Shown piece by piece: positions 15,921 through 24,864 of a DNA stretch of 64,000 nt. The stretch comes from CAVVAL01 sp963742725. Lineage in GTDB: Bacteria > Actinomycetota > Actinomycetes > Mycobacteriales > Cryptosporangiaceae. The position numbers and the translations under genes were made by a program. The stretch is from the NCBI GenBank assembly GCA_963742725.1, contig CAVUMX010000003.1, forward strand, positions 248,001-312,000. The letters are read 5' to 3'. A model generated the notes under the pieces. It had not been told where the DNA came from. It ran no database searches and saw only the letters and a list, made by a program, of their open reading frames with translations. Within the stretch, counting starts at the first letter, position 1. Each line of letters opens with the position of its first letter.

Positions 15921-17287
15921 ACCGGTCCGACGGCGTTCGCGGCGGCGATCGCGGCGTACGCGCGTCCGGAGTCCTTGATCCGGCGGCTCTGGTCCCGGTA
16001 GTCGACGTGCACCAGGCCGAACCGCTTGTCGTACCCCTCAGCCCACTCGAAGTTGTCCAGCAGGCTCCACGCGAAGTGGCCCCGGAGCGGGACGCCCAAC
16101 TCCAGCGCCCGGTGGGCCGCCGCGAGGTGGTCGCGTGTGTAGGCGACCCGCTCCGCGTCACGTATCCGCCCGTCGCCGTCGACGACGTCGGGGTACGCGG
16201 CCCCGCTCTCGGTGATGTACACGGCGCGCGGCCGGTACGTGTCCGTCAGCCAGGTCAGGGTTTTCGTCAGCGATGGCGGGTGGACCTCCCAGCCCATGGC
16301 CGTGCGCGGCCCGTCCGGCCGCACGGGGGACATCTCCAGCGGGCCGTATCCGTCGGGGTCGTGGCGCACGACCACACGGTAGTAGTAGTTGACGCCGAGG
16401 AAGTCGAGTGGCTGCCGCATGGCGTCCAGGTCGCCGTCGCGCTCGGGCGGCGCGTATCCGCGGTCGGCGAGCCAGCCCCGCAGGTACGGCGGGTACGAAC
16501 CGGCGAAGACCGGCTGGCAGAACCACTCGTTCATCAGCTCGTGGCCGCGGCGCGCGGCGTCGGCATCGGCGGGGGACGGGCCCGCCGGCTCGTACGGCTG
16601 GACCAGGTTCGTGAGCCCGACCTGGCTGGCGCCATTGCCGCGCAGCACGCTCACCGCGTGCCCGTGCGCGAGCAGCATGTGGTGGGCGGCGGAGAGGGCG
16701 GACGTCCAGTCGGTGAGCCCCGGCGCGTGCTGTCCGAGCGCGTGGCCGATGACGGTGGCGACCCATGGCTCGTTCAGCGTGATCCACATCGGGACCCGGT
16801 CGGCGAGCCGTCGCGATACCGCGTCGGCGTAGTCGACGAACGCGTCGACTGTGGACCGGTTCGTCCAGCCGCCGTCGCGCTGGAGCGCCTCGGGAAGGTC
16901 CCAGTGGTAGAGCGTGAGCATCGGCGTGACACCCAGCTCCAGCAGCCGGTCGACGATCTGGTCGTAGAAGTCGAGTCCGCGGGTGTTGACGCGGCCGCGC
17001 CCGTCGGGCACGACGCGTGGCCAGGCCACGGAGAACCGGTACCCGGTGAGACCCAGCTCGGTCAGCAGGTCCAGGTCGTCGCGCCAGCGCCGGTAGTGGT
17101 CGCACGCCAGGTCGCCGTTGTCTCCGCCCGCGACAGCGCCAGGGCGGCGAGCGAAGGTGTCCCAGATCGAGGGCGCGCGGCCGTCGACGTCGTGCGCGCC
17201 CTCGATCTGGTACGCGGCGGTGGCGGCCCCCCACAGGAAGCCCGCTGGGAACACGCGGTGGCCGGGCGGCGGCGCGGGGTCGGACAT
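15917..17287 (-). CDS. GH1 beta-glucosidase
   Basis: 456 residues, full length for family GH1, cytoplasmic (no signal peptide). The acid/base Glu173 lies in TLNEPW and the nucleophile Glu360 in YITESG (usual form ITENG). The N-terminal FLWGAATAAYQIEG and C-terminal SLLDNFEWAEGY are typical of the family. It should hydrolyse imported beta-glucosides such as cellobiose to glucose. ATG 17287 has AGGAAGG upstream. It is first in an operon with the LacI repressor and divergent from the importer genes. Confidence 0.93.
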   Translation of the reverse strand: MSDPAPPPGHRVFPAGFLWGAATAAYQIEGAHDVDGRAPSIWDTFARRPGAVAGGDNGDLACDHYRRWRDDLDLLTELGLTGYRFSVAWPRVVPDGRGRVNTRGLDFYDQIVDRLLELGVTPMLTLYHWDLPEALQRDGGWTNRSTVDAFVDYADAVSRRLADRVPMWITLNEPWVATVIGHALGQHAPGLTDWTSALSAAHHMLLAHGHAVSVLRGNGASQVGLTNLVQPYEPAGPSPADADAARRGHELMNEWFCQPVFAGSYPPYLRGWLADRGYAPPERDGDLDAMRQPLDFLGVNYYYRVVVRHDPDGYGPLEMSPVRPDGPRTAMGWEVHPPSLTKTLTWLTDTYRPRAVYITESGAAYPDVVDGDGRIRDAERVAYTRDHLAAAHRALELGVPLRGHFAWSLLDNFEWAEGYDKRFGLVHVDYRDQSRRIKDSGRAYAAIAAANAVGPV

Positions 17288-17308
17288 GGCGGGCCTTCCT
17301 GGTCAGGT

Positions 17309-17326
17309 CGTGAAATCGATTTCACG
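17309..17326. promoter_or_regulatory. LacI-type operator O1
   Basis: CGTGAAATCGATTTCACG is a perfect 18-bp palindrome with the central CG typical of LacI-family sites. It lies 22 bases upstream of the glucosidase start, overlapping the region where that promoter must be. Confidence 0.85.
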
Positions 17327-17357
17327 CTAGCTCGCCGATCAACTGGTGGTCAACGCC

Positions 17358-17386
17358 TTGACAAACCCGCCACCAGCGATTCTTAT
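17358..17386 (+). promoter_or_regulatory. Promoter of the sugar importer operon
   Basis: TTGACA (17358-17363), 17 bases, then TCTTAT (17381-17386). The second LacI-type operator starts eight bases after the -10 box, so a bound repressor would cover the transcript start. Confidence 0.65.
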
Positions 17387-17393
17387 GGCCGAA

Positions 17394-17415
17394 CTCGTAA
17401 GATCGATCTCACGAG
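17394..17415. promoter_or_regulatory. LacI-type operator O2
   Basis: A 22-bp palindrome with one mismatch. Its core GTAAGATCGATCTCAC matches 13 of 16 bases of the O1 core GTGAAATCGATTTCAC, including the centre. It lies between the importer promoter and the GTG start at 17431. The O1 and O2 centres are 87 bases apart, which would allow looping. Confidence 0.8.
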
Positions 17416-17430
17416 CTGAAGGAGTCGTTC

Positions 17431-18783
17431 GTGTCAGGATCTCGTTTTCTCTCCACCCGTCTCTGGGTCCAGGCCGCCGCGATCACGGTGGCGCTCGTCG
17501 CCGTCACCGCCTGTAGCGGGGGCGACAACGCCCCCGAGAACGCCGCCGCGTCATGCGAGCCGGCCGGCGGCCAGGTGAACCTGTCGTTCTGGAACTGGGT
17601 TCCCGGGATGGACGACGCCGTCAAGCTCTGGAACTCGGAGAACCCCGACATCCAGGTCAAGCTCAACAACGTGCCGGCGGGCAATGCCGGCACGTACCAG
17701 AAGATGTTCAACGCCCTCCGCGCCGGCAACGCGCCCGACCTCGGCCAGGTCGAGTTCGACTCGCTCGCCAGCTTCAGGCTCAACGACGGGCTCGCCGACA
17801 TCGGCCGCTGCGCCGGCGTCCGCGAGGCCGGCGACAAGTTCGTCCCGTGGACGTGGAACCAGGTCACGTTCGGCTCGGACGCGAGCGTGTACGGCATCCC
17901 GCAGGACATCGGCCCGCTCGCCCTGTACTACCGCAAGGACCTGTTCGACCGGCACAAGATCCCGGTGCCGAAGACGTGGGAGGACTACTACCAGGCGGCG
18001 GTGACGCTGAAGAAGGCCGAGCCGAAGTCCGTCATCACGCACTTCTCCCAGACCGACCCGAACTGGTTCACCGGACTGCTCTGGCAGAACGGCGCGCGGC
18101 TCTTCGCCGAGGACGGCGACCAGTGGACGGTCGACGTCGACGGCGGCAAGGCCAAGCCGGTCGCCGACTACTGGCAGCGGCTCATCGACGAGAAGCTCGT
18201 CGCCACGGACCTACAGGGCTTCTCGCCCGCCCTGTACAAGGCGTGGAACGACGGCTCGGTGGCGACCTGGATCAGCGCTCCGTGGGGGTACAGCATCATC
18301 CGGGACAACGCGCCGGCCGCGGCCGGTAAGTGGGCGGTGGCGCCGCTGCCGCAGTGGTCGGCGGGAGGCACGAAGGTCGGCAACTGGGGCGGCTCGACGA
18401 CGGCGGTCTTCTCCTCCAGCAAGCACCCGCACGAGGCCGCGAAGTTCGCCGTCTGGCTCAACACCGACCCGGACGCGCTGGCGATCCTCAACGCGAAGGG
18501 CGGCCAGTACGCCGCCGCGCGCGCCGGCCAGCAGCTGCCCGCGCTGAGCGGCCCCGTGCCGTACTACGGCGACCAGCAGATCTTCGACGTGTTCGAGGAA
18601 GCTGCCGGCCAGGTCGACGTCGACTTCACATGGGGGCCGACGATGACCGACACCTACCGCTTCATGAGCGACGGGATCAGCTCCGCGCTGGCCGGCAACG
18701 GCACCCTCGGCGACGCGCTCGCGGCGACGCAGAAGAAGACCGTCGCGTCGCTGGAGGCCCAGTCGCTCCGGGTCGCCAAGTAG
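17431..18783 (+). CDS. Sugar ABC transporter substrate-binding lipoprotein
   Basis: 450 residues. A lipobox with Cys28 (VALVAVTACSG) marks a lipoprotein of the outer membrane face. The rest is a cluster B/D-type solute-binding protein (LSFWNWVPGMDDAVKLWN near the start, YGIPQDIGPLALYYRKDLFD in the middle). GTG 17431 is preceded by GAAGGAG with six-base spacing. It is the first gene of an importer operon with two permeases, overlapping the next gene by one base. No ATPase gene is present, so a shared MsiK-type ATPase elsewhere is expected. Divergence from a GH1 enzyme suggests cellobiose or another beta-glucoside as ligand. Confidence 0.92.
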   Translation: MSGSRFLSTRLWVQAAAITVALVAVTACSGGDNAPENAAASCEPAGGQVNLSFWNWVPGMDDAVKLWNSENPDIQVKLNNVPAGNAGTYQKMFNALRAGNAPDLGQVEFDSLASFRLNDGLADIGRCAGVREAGDKFVPWTWNQVTFGSDASVYGIPQDIGPLALYYRKDLFDRHKIPVPKTWEDYYQAAVTLKKAEPKSVITHFSQTDPNWFTGLLWQNGARLFAEDGDQWTVDVDGGKAKPVADYWQRLIDEKLVATDLQGFSPALYKAWNDGSVATWISAPWGYSIIRDNAPAAAGKWAVAPLPQWSAGGTKVGNWGGSTTAVFSSSKHPHEAAKFAVWLNTDPDALAILNAKGGQYAAARAGQQLPALSGPVPYYGDQQIFDVFEEAAGQVDVDFTWGPTMTDTYRFMSDGISSALAGNGTLGDALAATQKKTVASLEAQSLRVAK

Positions 18784-19676
18784 TGCCTGACACGCGGCGC
18801 CGGCACGGCAGGTGGATCCCGCTCGGGTTCCTCCTGCCGTTCGGCGTGCCCTTCGTGCTGTTCTACCTGCTGCCCGTCGGCTACGCGATGTGGCAGAGCA
18901 CGCGCAAGGTCGAACGGGTCGGCGGGACCTTCGGCCGCCAGACGGACGTCTTCGCCGGGCTGGAGCAGTACCGGGCCGTGCTCGCCGACGCCGACTTCCT
19001 GCGCAGCGTGGGCCGGGTCGCGCTGTTCGGTGTCGTGCAGGTGCCGGTCATGCTGGCGTTCGCGCTCGCCCTGGCGCTGGTGCTGGACTCGACGGTGGCC
19101 AGGCTCAGGTCGGTCTCGCGCGTGGTGGCGTTCCTGCCGTACGGCGTGCCGGGCATCATCGCCGCGATCATGTGGGCGTTCCTCTACGACGGGCGGCTGT
19201 CTCCGGTGGTCGCCGGGCTCGACCGGATAGGGCTCGACCCCGACTTCCTCGGCCCCGGCACGATCCTGTGGTCCGTCGCCAACGTGGTCACCTGGACCTA
19301 CGCCGGGTACAACATGCTCATCCTGTACTCGGCGCTGAAGGCGATCCCGCAGGACATCTACGAGGCCGCCCGCATCGACGGCGCCGGCGACCTCGCGATC
19401 GCCCTGCGGATCAAGGTGCCGATGATCATGCCCGCGCTCGTGCTCGCCACGGTGTTCTCGATCATCGGCACGCTCCAGCTGTTCGCCGAGCCGTTCGTGC
19501 TCCGGGCGGTGTCGACCAACGTGACGAGCACGTTCACGCCGAACCTGGCCACGTACTCGGCGGCGTCCGCCAACAACTACTCGTTCGCGGCGGCGATGGC
19601 GGTCACGCTGGCGCTCGCGACGTTCGTCCTGTCGTTCGGATTCCTCAAGCTCACCCAGCGGAGGGCCCAGCCGTGA
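18783..19676 (+). CDS. Sugar ABC transporter permease (MalF/CebF-like)
   Basis: 297 residues with six predicted membrane helices and the EAA loop EAARIDGAGDLAIALRIKVP that contacts the ATPase. The start is the GTG at 18783, sharing its first base with the TAG of the binding-protein gene, so the genes are translationally coupled. The end overlaps the next permease gene. It forms the membrane channel together with that protein. Confidence 0.93.
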   Translation: MPDTRRRHGRWIPLGFLLPFGVPFVLFYLLPVGYAMWQSTRKVERVGGTFGRQTDVFAGLEQYRAVLADADFLRSVGRVALFGVVQVPVMLAFALALALVLDSTVARLRSVSRVVAFLPYGVPGIIAAIMWAFLYDGRLSPVVAGLDRIGLDPDFLGPGTILWSVANVVTWTYAGYNMLILYSALKAIPQDIYEAARIDGAGDLAIALRIKVPMIMPALVLATVFSIIGTLQLFAEPFVLRAVSTNVTSTFTPNLATYSAASANNYSFAAAMAVTLALATFVLSFGFLKLTQRRAQP

Positions 19677-20554
19677 GCCTCCTGGTACGCACTGACGGGA
19701 GCCGCCCCGCTGCCCGGACGGGCCGGCTGCCGGCCGCGCTCGCCACCAGCTTCCTCGTCCTGTCCACCGTCTACTTCGTCCTTCCGGTGTGGTGGCTGGT
19801 GGTCTCGTCCACCAAGACGCAGGGCGACCTGGCCGGGAAGCCGAGCCTGTGGTTCTCCGAGTTCGCCCTCGTCGACAACCTCACCGCGTTGTTCAGCCGC
19901 CAGGACGGGATCTACCCGCGCTGGATCGTCAACACCGTGCTGTACGCGGGCGGCGGTGCCCTCGTCGCGACCGTGCTGGCCGCGCTCGCGGGCTACGGCC
20001 TCGCCAAGTTCGCCTTCCGAGGTCGGGAGCTGATCTTCTCCGTCGTGCTCGGCGGCGTGCTGGTGCCGGCCACCGCACTCGCGCTGCCGCTGTTCCTCCT
20101 GTTCACCCAGATCTCCCTGACGGACACGTTCTGGTCGGTGTTCCTGCCGAGCGTCGTCAGCCCGTTCGGGGTGTACCTGTCGCGGGTGTTCGCGGCCGCC
20201 GCGGTCCCCGACGAGCTGATCGAGGCTGCCCGGCTCGACGGCGCCGGCGAGCTGCGGATCTTCGCCACGATCGGCGCCCGGCTCATGTCGCCCGCACTCG
20301 TGACGATCTTCCTGTTCCAGTTCGTCGCGATCTGGAACAACTTCTTCCTGCCGCTCATCATGCTTCAGGACGACCGCCTCTACCCGGTCACGCTCGGGCT
20401 TTTCACGTGGCAGTCGCAGATCCCGCGCGACCCGCAGCTCATGATCCTCACCGTCGCCGGCTCGTTGGTGTCGGTGGTCCCCGTGGTGGTCGCGTTCGTC
20501 CTGCTCCAGCGCTTCTGGCAGGCGGGTCTCACGGCGGGTGCCGTGAAGGACTGA
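19673..20554 (+). CDS. Sugar ABC transporter permease (MalG/CebG-like)
   Basis: 293 residues, six membrane helices, with the EAA loop EAARLDGAGELRIFATIG. It starts at GTG 19673 inside the GTGA overlap with the preceding permease gene. It is the last gene of the importer operon; no ATPase follows. The following 470 bases (20555-21024) hold no gene I can support, only a small hairpin at 20878-20895 and the promoter of the next operon. Confidence 0.93.
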   Translation: MSLLVRTDGSRPAARTGRLPAALATSFLVLSTVYFVLPVWWLVVSSTKTQGDLAGKPSLWFSEFALVDNLTALFSRQDGIYPRWIVNTVLYAGGGALVATVLAALAGYGLAKFAFRGRELIFSVVLGGVLVPATALALPLFLLFTQISLTDTFWSVFLPSVVSPFGVYLSRVFAAAAVPDELIEAARLDGAGELRIFATIGARLMSPALVTIFLFQFVAIWNNFFLPLIMLQDDRLYPVTLGLFTWQSQIPRDPQLMILTVAGSLVSVVPVVVAFVLLQRFWQAGLTAGAVKD

Positions 20555-20965
20555 CCTACCGTCCACCGGACGCCCGTCGGGGCCAACCAGTCTTGCGGCC
20601 AGGGAACCGGGGTGGCGGTTGCCCGGCTGGCGCCGGAGCGTCTCGGCGGGGTGTTCGCCGCGCCGGTTCTGCTCCTCCTGGTCTGGGGCGCCACGGCGTT
20701 GCCGGCGCCAGCGGCGCTCTTCGTCGCGCCGCACGCACCGGCATGGGCAGCAGCACACCAGCGCTGGGCCGCCGTGCTCGTCTGCGATGTCCTCTGTGCT
20801 CCCACCGAACTCGGCCCGCCACTGTTATCCTTCACCCCGACGAAGATCTGGCCCTTGCAGTGTCGCCCTCGGCGGGTTGCGGTCGAGCGACCGCAGACGT
20901 CACGTGATCCTGCCGTTGCTAGGCCCAACCCTGCGGCCGGGGGATGCCTCCGACGTCGTGGCCCC

Positions 20966-20994
20966 TTGGAAAAGTGATATCACTTTGATAGTGT
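20966..20994 (+). promoter_or_regulatory. Promoter with operator in the spacer (SPFH operon)
   Basis: TTGGAA (20966-20971), exactly 17 bases, then TAGTGT (20989-20994). The perfect palindrome AAAGTGATATCACTTT (20971-20986) fills the spacer, so a bound protein would block RNA polymerase. The ribbon-helix-helix protein encoded in the operon is the natural candidate for autorepression. Confidence 0.7.
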
Positions 20995-21024
20995 CACGGC
21001 ATCGCCACCGTGAAGGAGCCTTAC

Positions 21025-21936
21025 ATGACGGAACACCTCGACCTGCCCGCACCACAGGTACGCGAGCACATCGCCCGGGGTGCCTCGGGCTGGTCGGTCC
21101 TCGCCCTGGCCATCCCGGTGGTCCTCCTCAGCGTCGTCGTCTTCATCGTCGGCGTGCAGCTGGAGAACTCCACAGCCGCGGTGAGCCTCATCGGTCTCAG
21201 CCTCCTGTTCGGACTGGCCGCCCTGATCGCCTCGGCCGGTCTCACCCCCGTCGCACCCGGCGAGGCCCGCGTCCTTCAGCTCCTCGGCCGCTACACCGGA
21301 ACCGTCCGCACCGACGGACTCCGCTGGGTCAACCCGCTCACCGTCAGGCGCAAGGTCTCCACCCGCATCCGCAACCACGAGACCGACGTGCTCAAGGTCA
21401 ACGATCTCGACGGCAACCCCATCGAGATCGCCGCCGTCGTCGTCTGGCAGGTCGAAGACACCGCCCGCGCCGTCTTCGAGGTCGACGACTTCATCGAGTT
21501 CGTCGCCATCCAGACCGAGACCGCCGTCCGGCACATCGCCAACAGCTACTCCTACGACTCCCACGACACCGCCCAGATGTCCCTGCGCGACAACGCCGAC
21601 GAGATCACCGGCCGGCTGTCGGAAGAGATCGGCGTGCGTGTCGCCGCCGCAGGCGTGAAGATCATCGAGTCCCGGCTGACCCGGCTCGCCTACTCACCGG
21701 AGATCGCTCACGCCATGCTCCGCAGGCAGCAGGCGAACGCCGTTGTCGCGGCCCGTACCCGCATCGTCGAAGGCGCGGTGGGCATGGTGGAGATGGCGCT
21801 GGTCCGCCTCGCCGAGAACCATGTCGTCGACCTCGACGAGGAACGCAAGGCGGCGATGGTCAGCAACCTGCTGGTGGTCCTGTGTGGCGACAGGGATGCT
21901 CAGCCCGTGGTCAACGCGGGCACCCTCTACTCCTAG
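21025..21936 (+). CDS. SPFH/Band-7 domain membrane protein
   Basis: 303 residues. Two hydrophobic helices (about 26-48 and 55-78) precede an SPFH domain with typical features: VAPGEARVLQLLGRYTGTVR, GLRWVNPLT, KVNDLDGNPIEIAAVVVWQV and AVRHIANSY. The C-terminal helical part (YSPEIAHAMLRRQQANAVVA) resembles flotillin/stomatin oligomerisation helices. It probably forms a membrane scaffold. ATG 21025 has GAAGGAG upstream. It is followed four bases later by the ribbon-helix-helix gene and then the GPP34 gene. Confidence 0.88.
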   Translation: MTEHLDLPAPQVREHIARGASGWSVLALAIPVVLLSVVVFIVGVQLENSTAAVSLIGLSLLFGLAALIASAGLTPVAPGEARVLQLLGRYTGTVRTDGLRWVNPLTVRRKVSTRIRNHETDVLKVNDLDGNPIEIAAVVVWQVEDTARAVFEVDDFIEFVAIQTETAVRHIANSYSYDSHDTAQMSLRDNADEITGRLSEEIGVRVAAAGVKIIESRLTRLAYSPEIAHAMLRRQQANAVVAARTRIVEGAVGMVEMALVRLAENHVVDLDEERKAAMVSNLLVVLCGDRDAQPVVNAGTLYS

Positions 21937-21940
21937 GCAC

Positions 21941-22156
21941 ATGGCTACCGAACGAAAGAAGCTCCTTCTCCGGCTCGACCCCGCCGTGCACGACGCACTC
22001 GTGCGCTGGGCCGGAGACGAGCTTCGCAGCACAAACGCCCAGATCGAGTTCCTGCTGCGCAAGGCCCTCGCCGACGCCGGCCGCCTCCCCGGGGGAGTCG
22101 GCCGGATGCGCAGACCCGGCAGACCGCCCGCCACACCCGATCCGGAAGAAGAATGA
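21941..22156 (+). CDS. Arc/MetJ-type ribbon-helix-helix protein
   Basis: 71 residues. KKLLLRLDPAVHDALVRWAG followed by NAQIEFLLRKAL is the strand-helix-helix DNA-binding fold seen in Arc-like repressors, with a basic tail rich in Arg and Pro. It starts four bases after the SPFH gene. It likely binds the palindrome in the operon promoter. Such proteins also occur as antitoxins, but no toxin gene is recognised here. Confidence 0.8.
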   Translation: MATERKKLLLRLDPAVHDALVRWAGDELRSTNAQIEFLLRKALADAGRLPGGVGRMRRPGRPPATPDPEEE

Positions 22157-22157
22157 C

Positions 22158-22784
22158 ATGGCAGCACCCGACAGCCTTCCCCAGTGCATCTTCGTGCTGG
22201 CCTACAACCCCGACAGGGGCAGGGTCGGCGTGGGCACCAACCTCGGCGCCATGCTCCGCGCCGCGGCACTCGCCGACCTCTACCTCAACGGCCATCTCAG
22301 CGACGAACGCGGCCGCGCCGCCATCGAGGTCCGGCACCCCTGCCACGATCGGGTCCTCGAAGCGTTCCTCGAAGAGATCGCCGGCTCCAGGCCACGCAGA
22401 TGGGAGTCCTGGGTCGGCCGCAGGCAGCGCGCGGCCGTCAGCGCGGTACGCCAACAGCTCGGTGACGGCGGCTGGGCCCGCCTCGAACCCCACCGGATCC
22501 TGGGGCTGTTCCCCACGACCAAGGTCACCATCCGCGACCCCCGCGTCCGCAAGGAGCTCCTCGGCCGGGTCAGCGGCGCTCTCAAGAACCCCATCGGCAG
22601 GATCGACCCCGCCGACGCCGCACTCGTGGCGATCGTTAGCGCAGGAGACCTCAAGCTCGTCCTCGACCGTAAGACCAAACGCGCCAACAAACGGCGCATC
22701 CAGGAACTCACCGAGATCAGCGGGCCGATCGGCCCCGCCCTGCACAAGTCGATCCAGGCCACTACCGCAGCCAGCGCCGGCTAG
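22158..22784 (+). CDS. GPP34 (GOLPH3/VPS74-like) phosphoprotein-family protein
   Basis: 208 residues. The pattern of an N-terminal hydrophobic helix pair (GAMLRAAALADLYLNGHLS), the central WVGRRQ segment, LEPHRILGLFPTTKVTIRDP and the late LVAIVSAGDLKLVLD fits bacterial GPP34 proteins. Eukaryotic relatives bind PI4P at the Golgi; the bacterial role is unknown. ATG 22158 comes two bases after the preceding stop. Its stop shares the CTAG at 22781-22784 with the convergent SARP gene. Confidence 0.82.
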   Translation: MAAPDSLPQCIFVLAYNPDRGRVGVGTNLGAMLRAAALADLYLNGHLSDERGRAAIEVRHPCHDRVLEAFLEEIAGSRPRRWESWVGRRQRAAVSAVRQQLGDGGWARLEPHRILGLFPTTKVTIRDPRVRKELLGRVSGALKNPIGRIDPADAALVAIVSAGDLKLVLDRKTKRANKRRIQELTEISGPIGPALHKSIQATTAASAG

Positions 22785-24748
22785 CTGTTGCGGCGGTGTT
22801 GGAGAGCGGCGGCGAGTTCGCCGAGGTGCGTGGATACCGGTCCGACGGTGAGCAGGCCGCTGCCGGCTCCGGCGAGCTCGGTGGCTGCCGGGGTGAGTTC
22901 GGTGTGCGCGCGCTCCATGGTGTTGCGGTCGCCGACGGCAATGGCGGCCCGCGCGGTGAGGCACCAGAGCGCCTCGGACAGCAGCTCAGACGGCGGGTCC
23001 GGGAGTTTGCGTAGCGCCGCTGCGGCGTCACCGCGGCGGTCCTGGGCCAGCAGGACCAGGGGGCGGGCCCAGGGTTCGTACGGTCCCCAGTCGATGGGCT
23101 CGTCGGTCTGGGCGGGGAGGTCGTGTTGCACACGCAGGCACAGCAGAGCGAGGGGCAGTAGGCCGCGCTCCACGCCGGGCATGCCGGCGCCGTCGAGGCG
23201 TGCCGCCGCGTCCCGGTACGCGTCTTCCTTCTCGGGGACGGTGGCCTGGCCGGTCGCGGCGAGCCGCAACGCGCGGTACCACTGGGTGAACACGGCCACC
23301 AGCGGCAGCTCGTGGCGTTCGGCGAGGTGGTCGGCTGCGGCCGCGTGCTGGTCGGCCGCGCGGAAGTCGGCGAGCGCGCTGCGCGCCTGGAGCCTGATGA
23401 GGTGCCCGAGAACCTCGGAGGTGACCAGGCCATGCCGGGACGACAGGGCTACCAGTTCGGCGCCGATCTCGTCCCGGCGCGCGGCCAGGCCCAGGCGTGC
23501 GAAGGTCTGCATGAAGACGGCGTTGAGAGCGAACGCCAGCAGCGCGGGGTCGTCCAGGCGGCGCGCGATCCGCTCCGCGCGCTGGGCGCACTCGCGCGCT
23601 CGCGCCGATCCTGTGCCGCGCGATTCAAGGGCGATCGTGGCCAGCAGCCGGGCCCTCACGGCCTCGGGTCCGGTCGCTGAGACCTCTGCCAGGGCGTGCT
23701 CGGCGGCGGCCACGATTCGCGCCGCCTGCTCCGGATCGTCCGAGCGGGTCCAGATCGCGGGGACGTCGTAGGCCCCGATCACCCGGGCGGTCAGCTCCGC
23801 GTCACCGAGTTCCTCCGCGGCAGCGATGGCCGCCACGCGGTGCGTGCGCGCTGCCTCCAAGCCGTCCGGCCCGGTCACCGCGAGGCTGCGCAGCAGGGTG
23901 ACCGTGGTCTCCAAGCGGGCTCGGGCACCGACCGCGACGATGCGGTCGTACGCGGCTGCCGCCTCACCCCACACCCCGGCTCCATCAGGTCCGGACAGAT
24001 GGCCTGCCTGGTCGAGGATGTCCGCTTCCAGCCGGCGCAGCGCGGGCCCCGGATCGACCCCGAGTTGCTCGACCAGCAGCGTTCTGGCACGGCGCAGCAC
24101 CGCGAGCGCGTCGCCCTGCCTGCCCGTGCGGTACAGCGCGAGGGCGAGGAGTCGCCAGGCGTCCTCCCGCCAAGGATGGTCCGTGACGTGCGCGTCCAGA
24201 TCCGGCACCGCCTCGGCAGCTTGGCCCAGCGCAAGCCGAGCCTCTGCCCGCCGCTCGACGGCGTGCAGCCGGAGCTCGGCCAGTCGTGAGCGTCCCGCGC
24301 GGGCCCATGCCTCGCCGGCGAAGTCGGCGTAGGCGGGCCCGCGCCACCACCCCAGCGCCTGGTCCAGACGAGCGAGCATGTCCTCGGGCGGCAGCGCCGT
24401 CGCGGCGGACACGGCCTGCTCGAAGCGCCACGCGTCCACCGCGTCCGCCTCGGCGCGCAGCGCGTACCCGGGACCTTCGGTGACAAGGAGCGCAGACCGG
24501 ACGCGAGGCGGGCGCTCGGGCTCCAGCGCCCGGCGCAGCGCGGCGACGAAGGTACGCACCGCCCCCACGGCGCCAGCGGGCGGCGCGACCCACAGGTCCT
24601 CGACCAGGGTCGTGACCGGTACGACGCGCCGGTTGGCGAGGATCAGCCGGGCCAGGACCGCGCGGTGCCGCGGCCCGCGCAGGGCGATCGCGGCTCCGGC
24701 GCCGTCCCAGGCCATCACCGGACCCAGCACGCCGAACACGACAGCCAC
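22781..24748 (-). CDS. SARP/AfsR-type transcriptional regulator with TPR-like C-terminus
   Basis: 655 residues. Residues 1-95 form an OmpR-like winged helix (FGVLGPVMAW, LRGPRHRAVLARLILA, LVEDLW, VRTFVAALRRAL), followed by a BTAD domain to about 245 (ALGWWRGPAYADF, WREDAWRLLALALYRTGRQG). The rest is a helical, TPR-like region with no NB-ARC motor, so it is shorter than full AfsR. GTG 24748 was chosen because AGGGGG precedes it; a longer reading to 24811 is open. Such regulators usually activate secondary-metabolite genes, but none is adjacent; the terpenoid operon is 16 kb away. Confidence 0.85.
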   Translation of the reverse strand: MAVVFGVLGPVMAWDGAGAAIALRGPRHRAVLARLILANRRVVPVTTLVEDLWVAPPAGAVGAVRTFVAALRRALEPERPPRVRSALLVTEGPGYALRAEADAVDAWRFEQAVSAATALPPEDMLARLDQALGWWRGPAYADFAGEAWARAGRSRLAELRLHAVERRAEARLALGQAAEAVPDLDAHVTDHPWREDAWRLLALALYRTGRQGDALAVLRRARTLLVEQLGVDPGPALRRLEADILDQAGHLSGPDGAGVWGEAAAAYDRIVAVGARARLETTVTLLRSLAVTGPDGLEAARTHRVAAIAAAEELGDAELTARVIGAYDVPAIWTRSDDPEQAARIVAAAEHALAEVSATGPEAVRARLLATIALESRGTGSARARECAQRAERIARRLDDPALLAFALNAVFMQTFARLGLAARRDEIGAELVALSSRHGLVTSEVLGHLIRLQARSALADFRAADQHAAAADHLAERHELPLVAVFTQWYRALRLAATGQATVPEKEDAYRDAAARLDGAGMPGVERGLLPLALLCLRVQHDLPAQTDEPIDWGPYEPWARPLVLLAQDRRGDAAAALRKLPDPPSELLSEALWCLTARAAIAVGDRNTMERAHTELTPAATELAGAGSGLLTVGPVSTHLGELAAALQHRRNS

Positions 24749-24864
24749 CCCGAACCACCCCCTGCCGAGTATCCCTCGGGCACCGGGCCGCGACGCTGAT
24801 CGGATGCTCATTCGCGCTAGGCAGACTCGGAAACCGAATCCCCGACGAACGAAGGAGCGCCACC

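Noticed and set aside
20612..20977. Open frames between the sugar importer and SPFH operons
   Set aside because: Low-complexity, no start signals, and the end of the stretch is taken by a clear promoter.
21941..22784. Toxin-antitoxin module made of the ribbon-helix-helix and GPP34 proteins
   Set aside because: GPP34 proteins are not known toxins and the SPFH gene belongs to the same unit; autorepression explains the DNA-binding protein.
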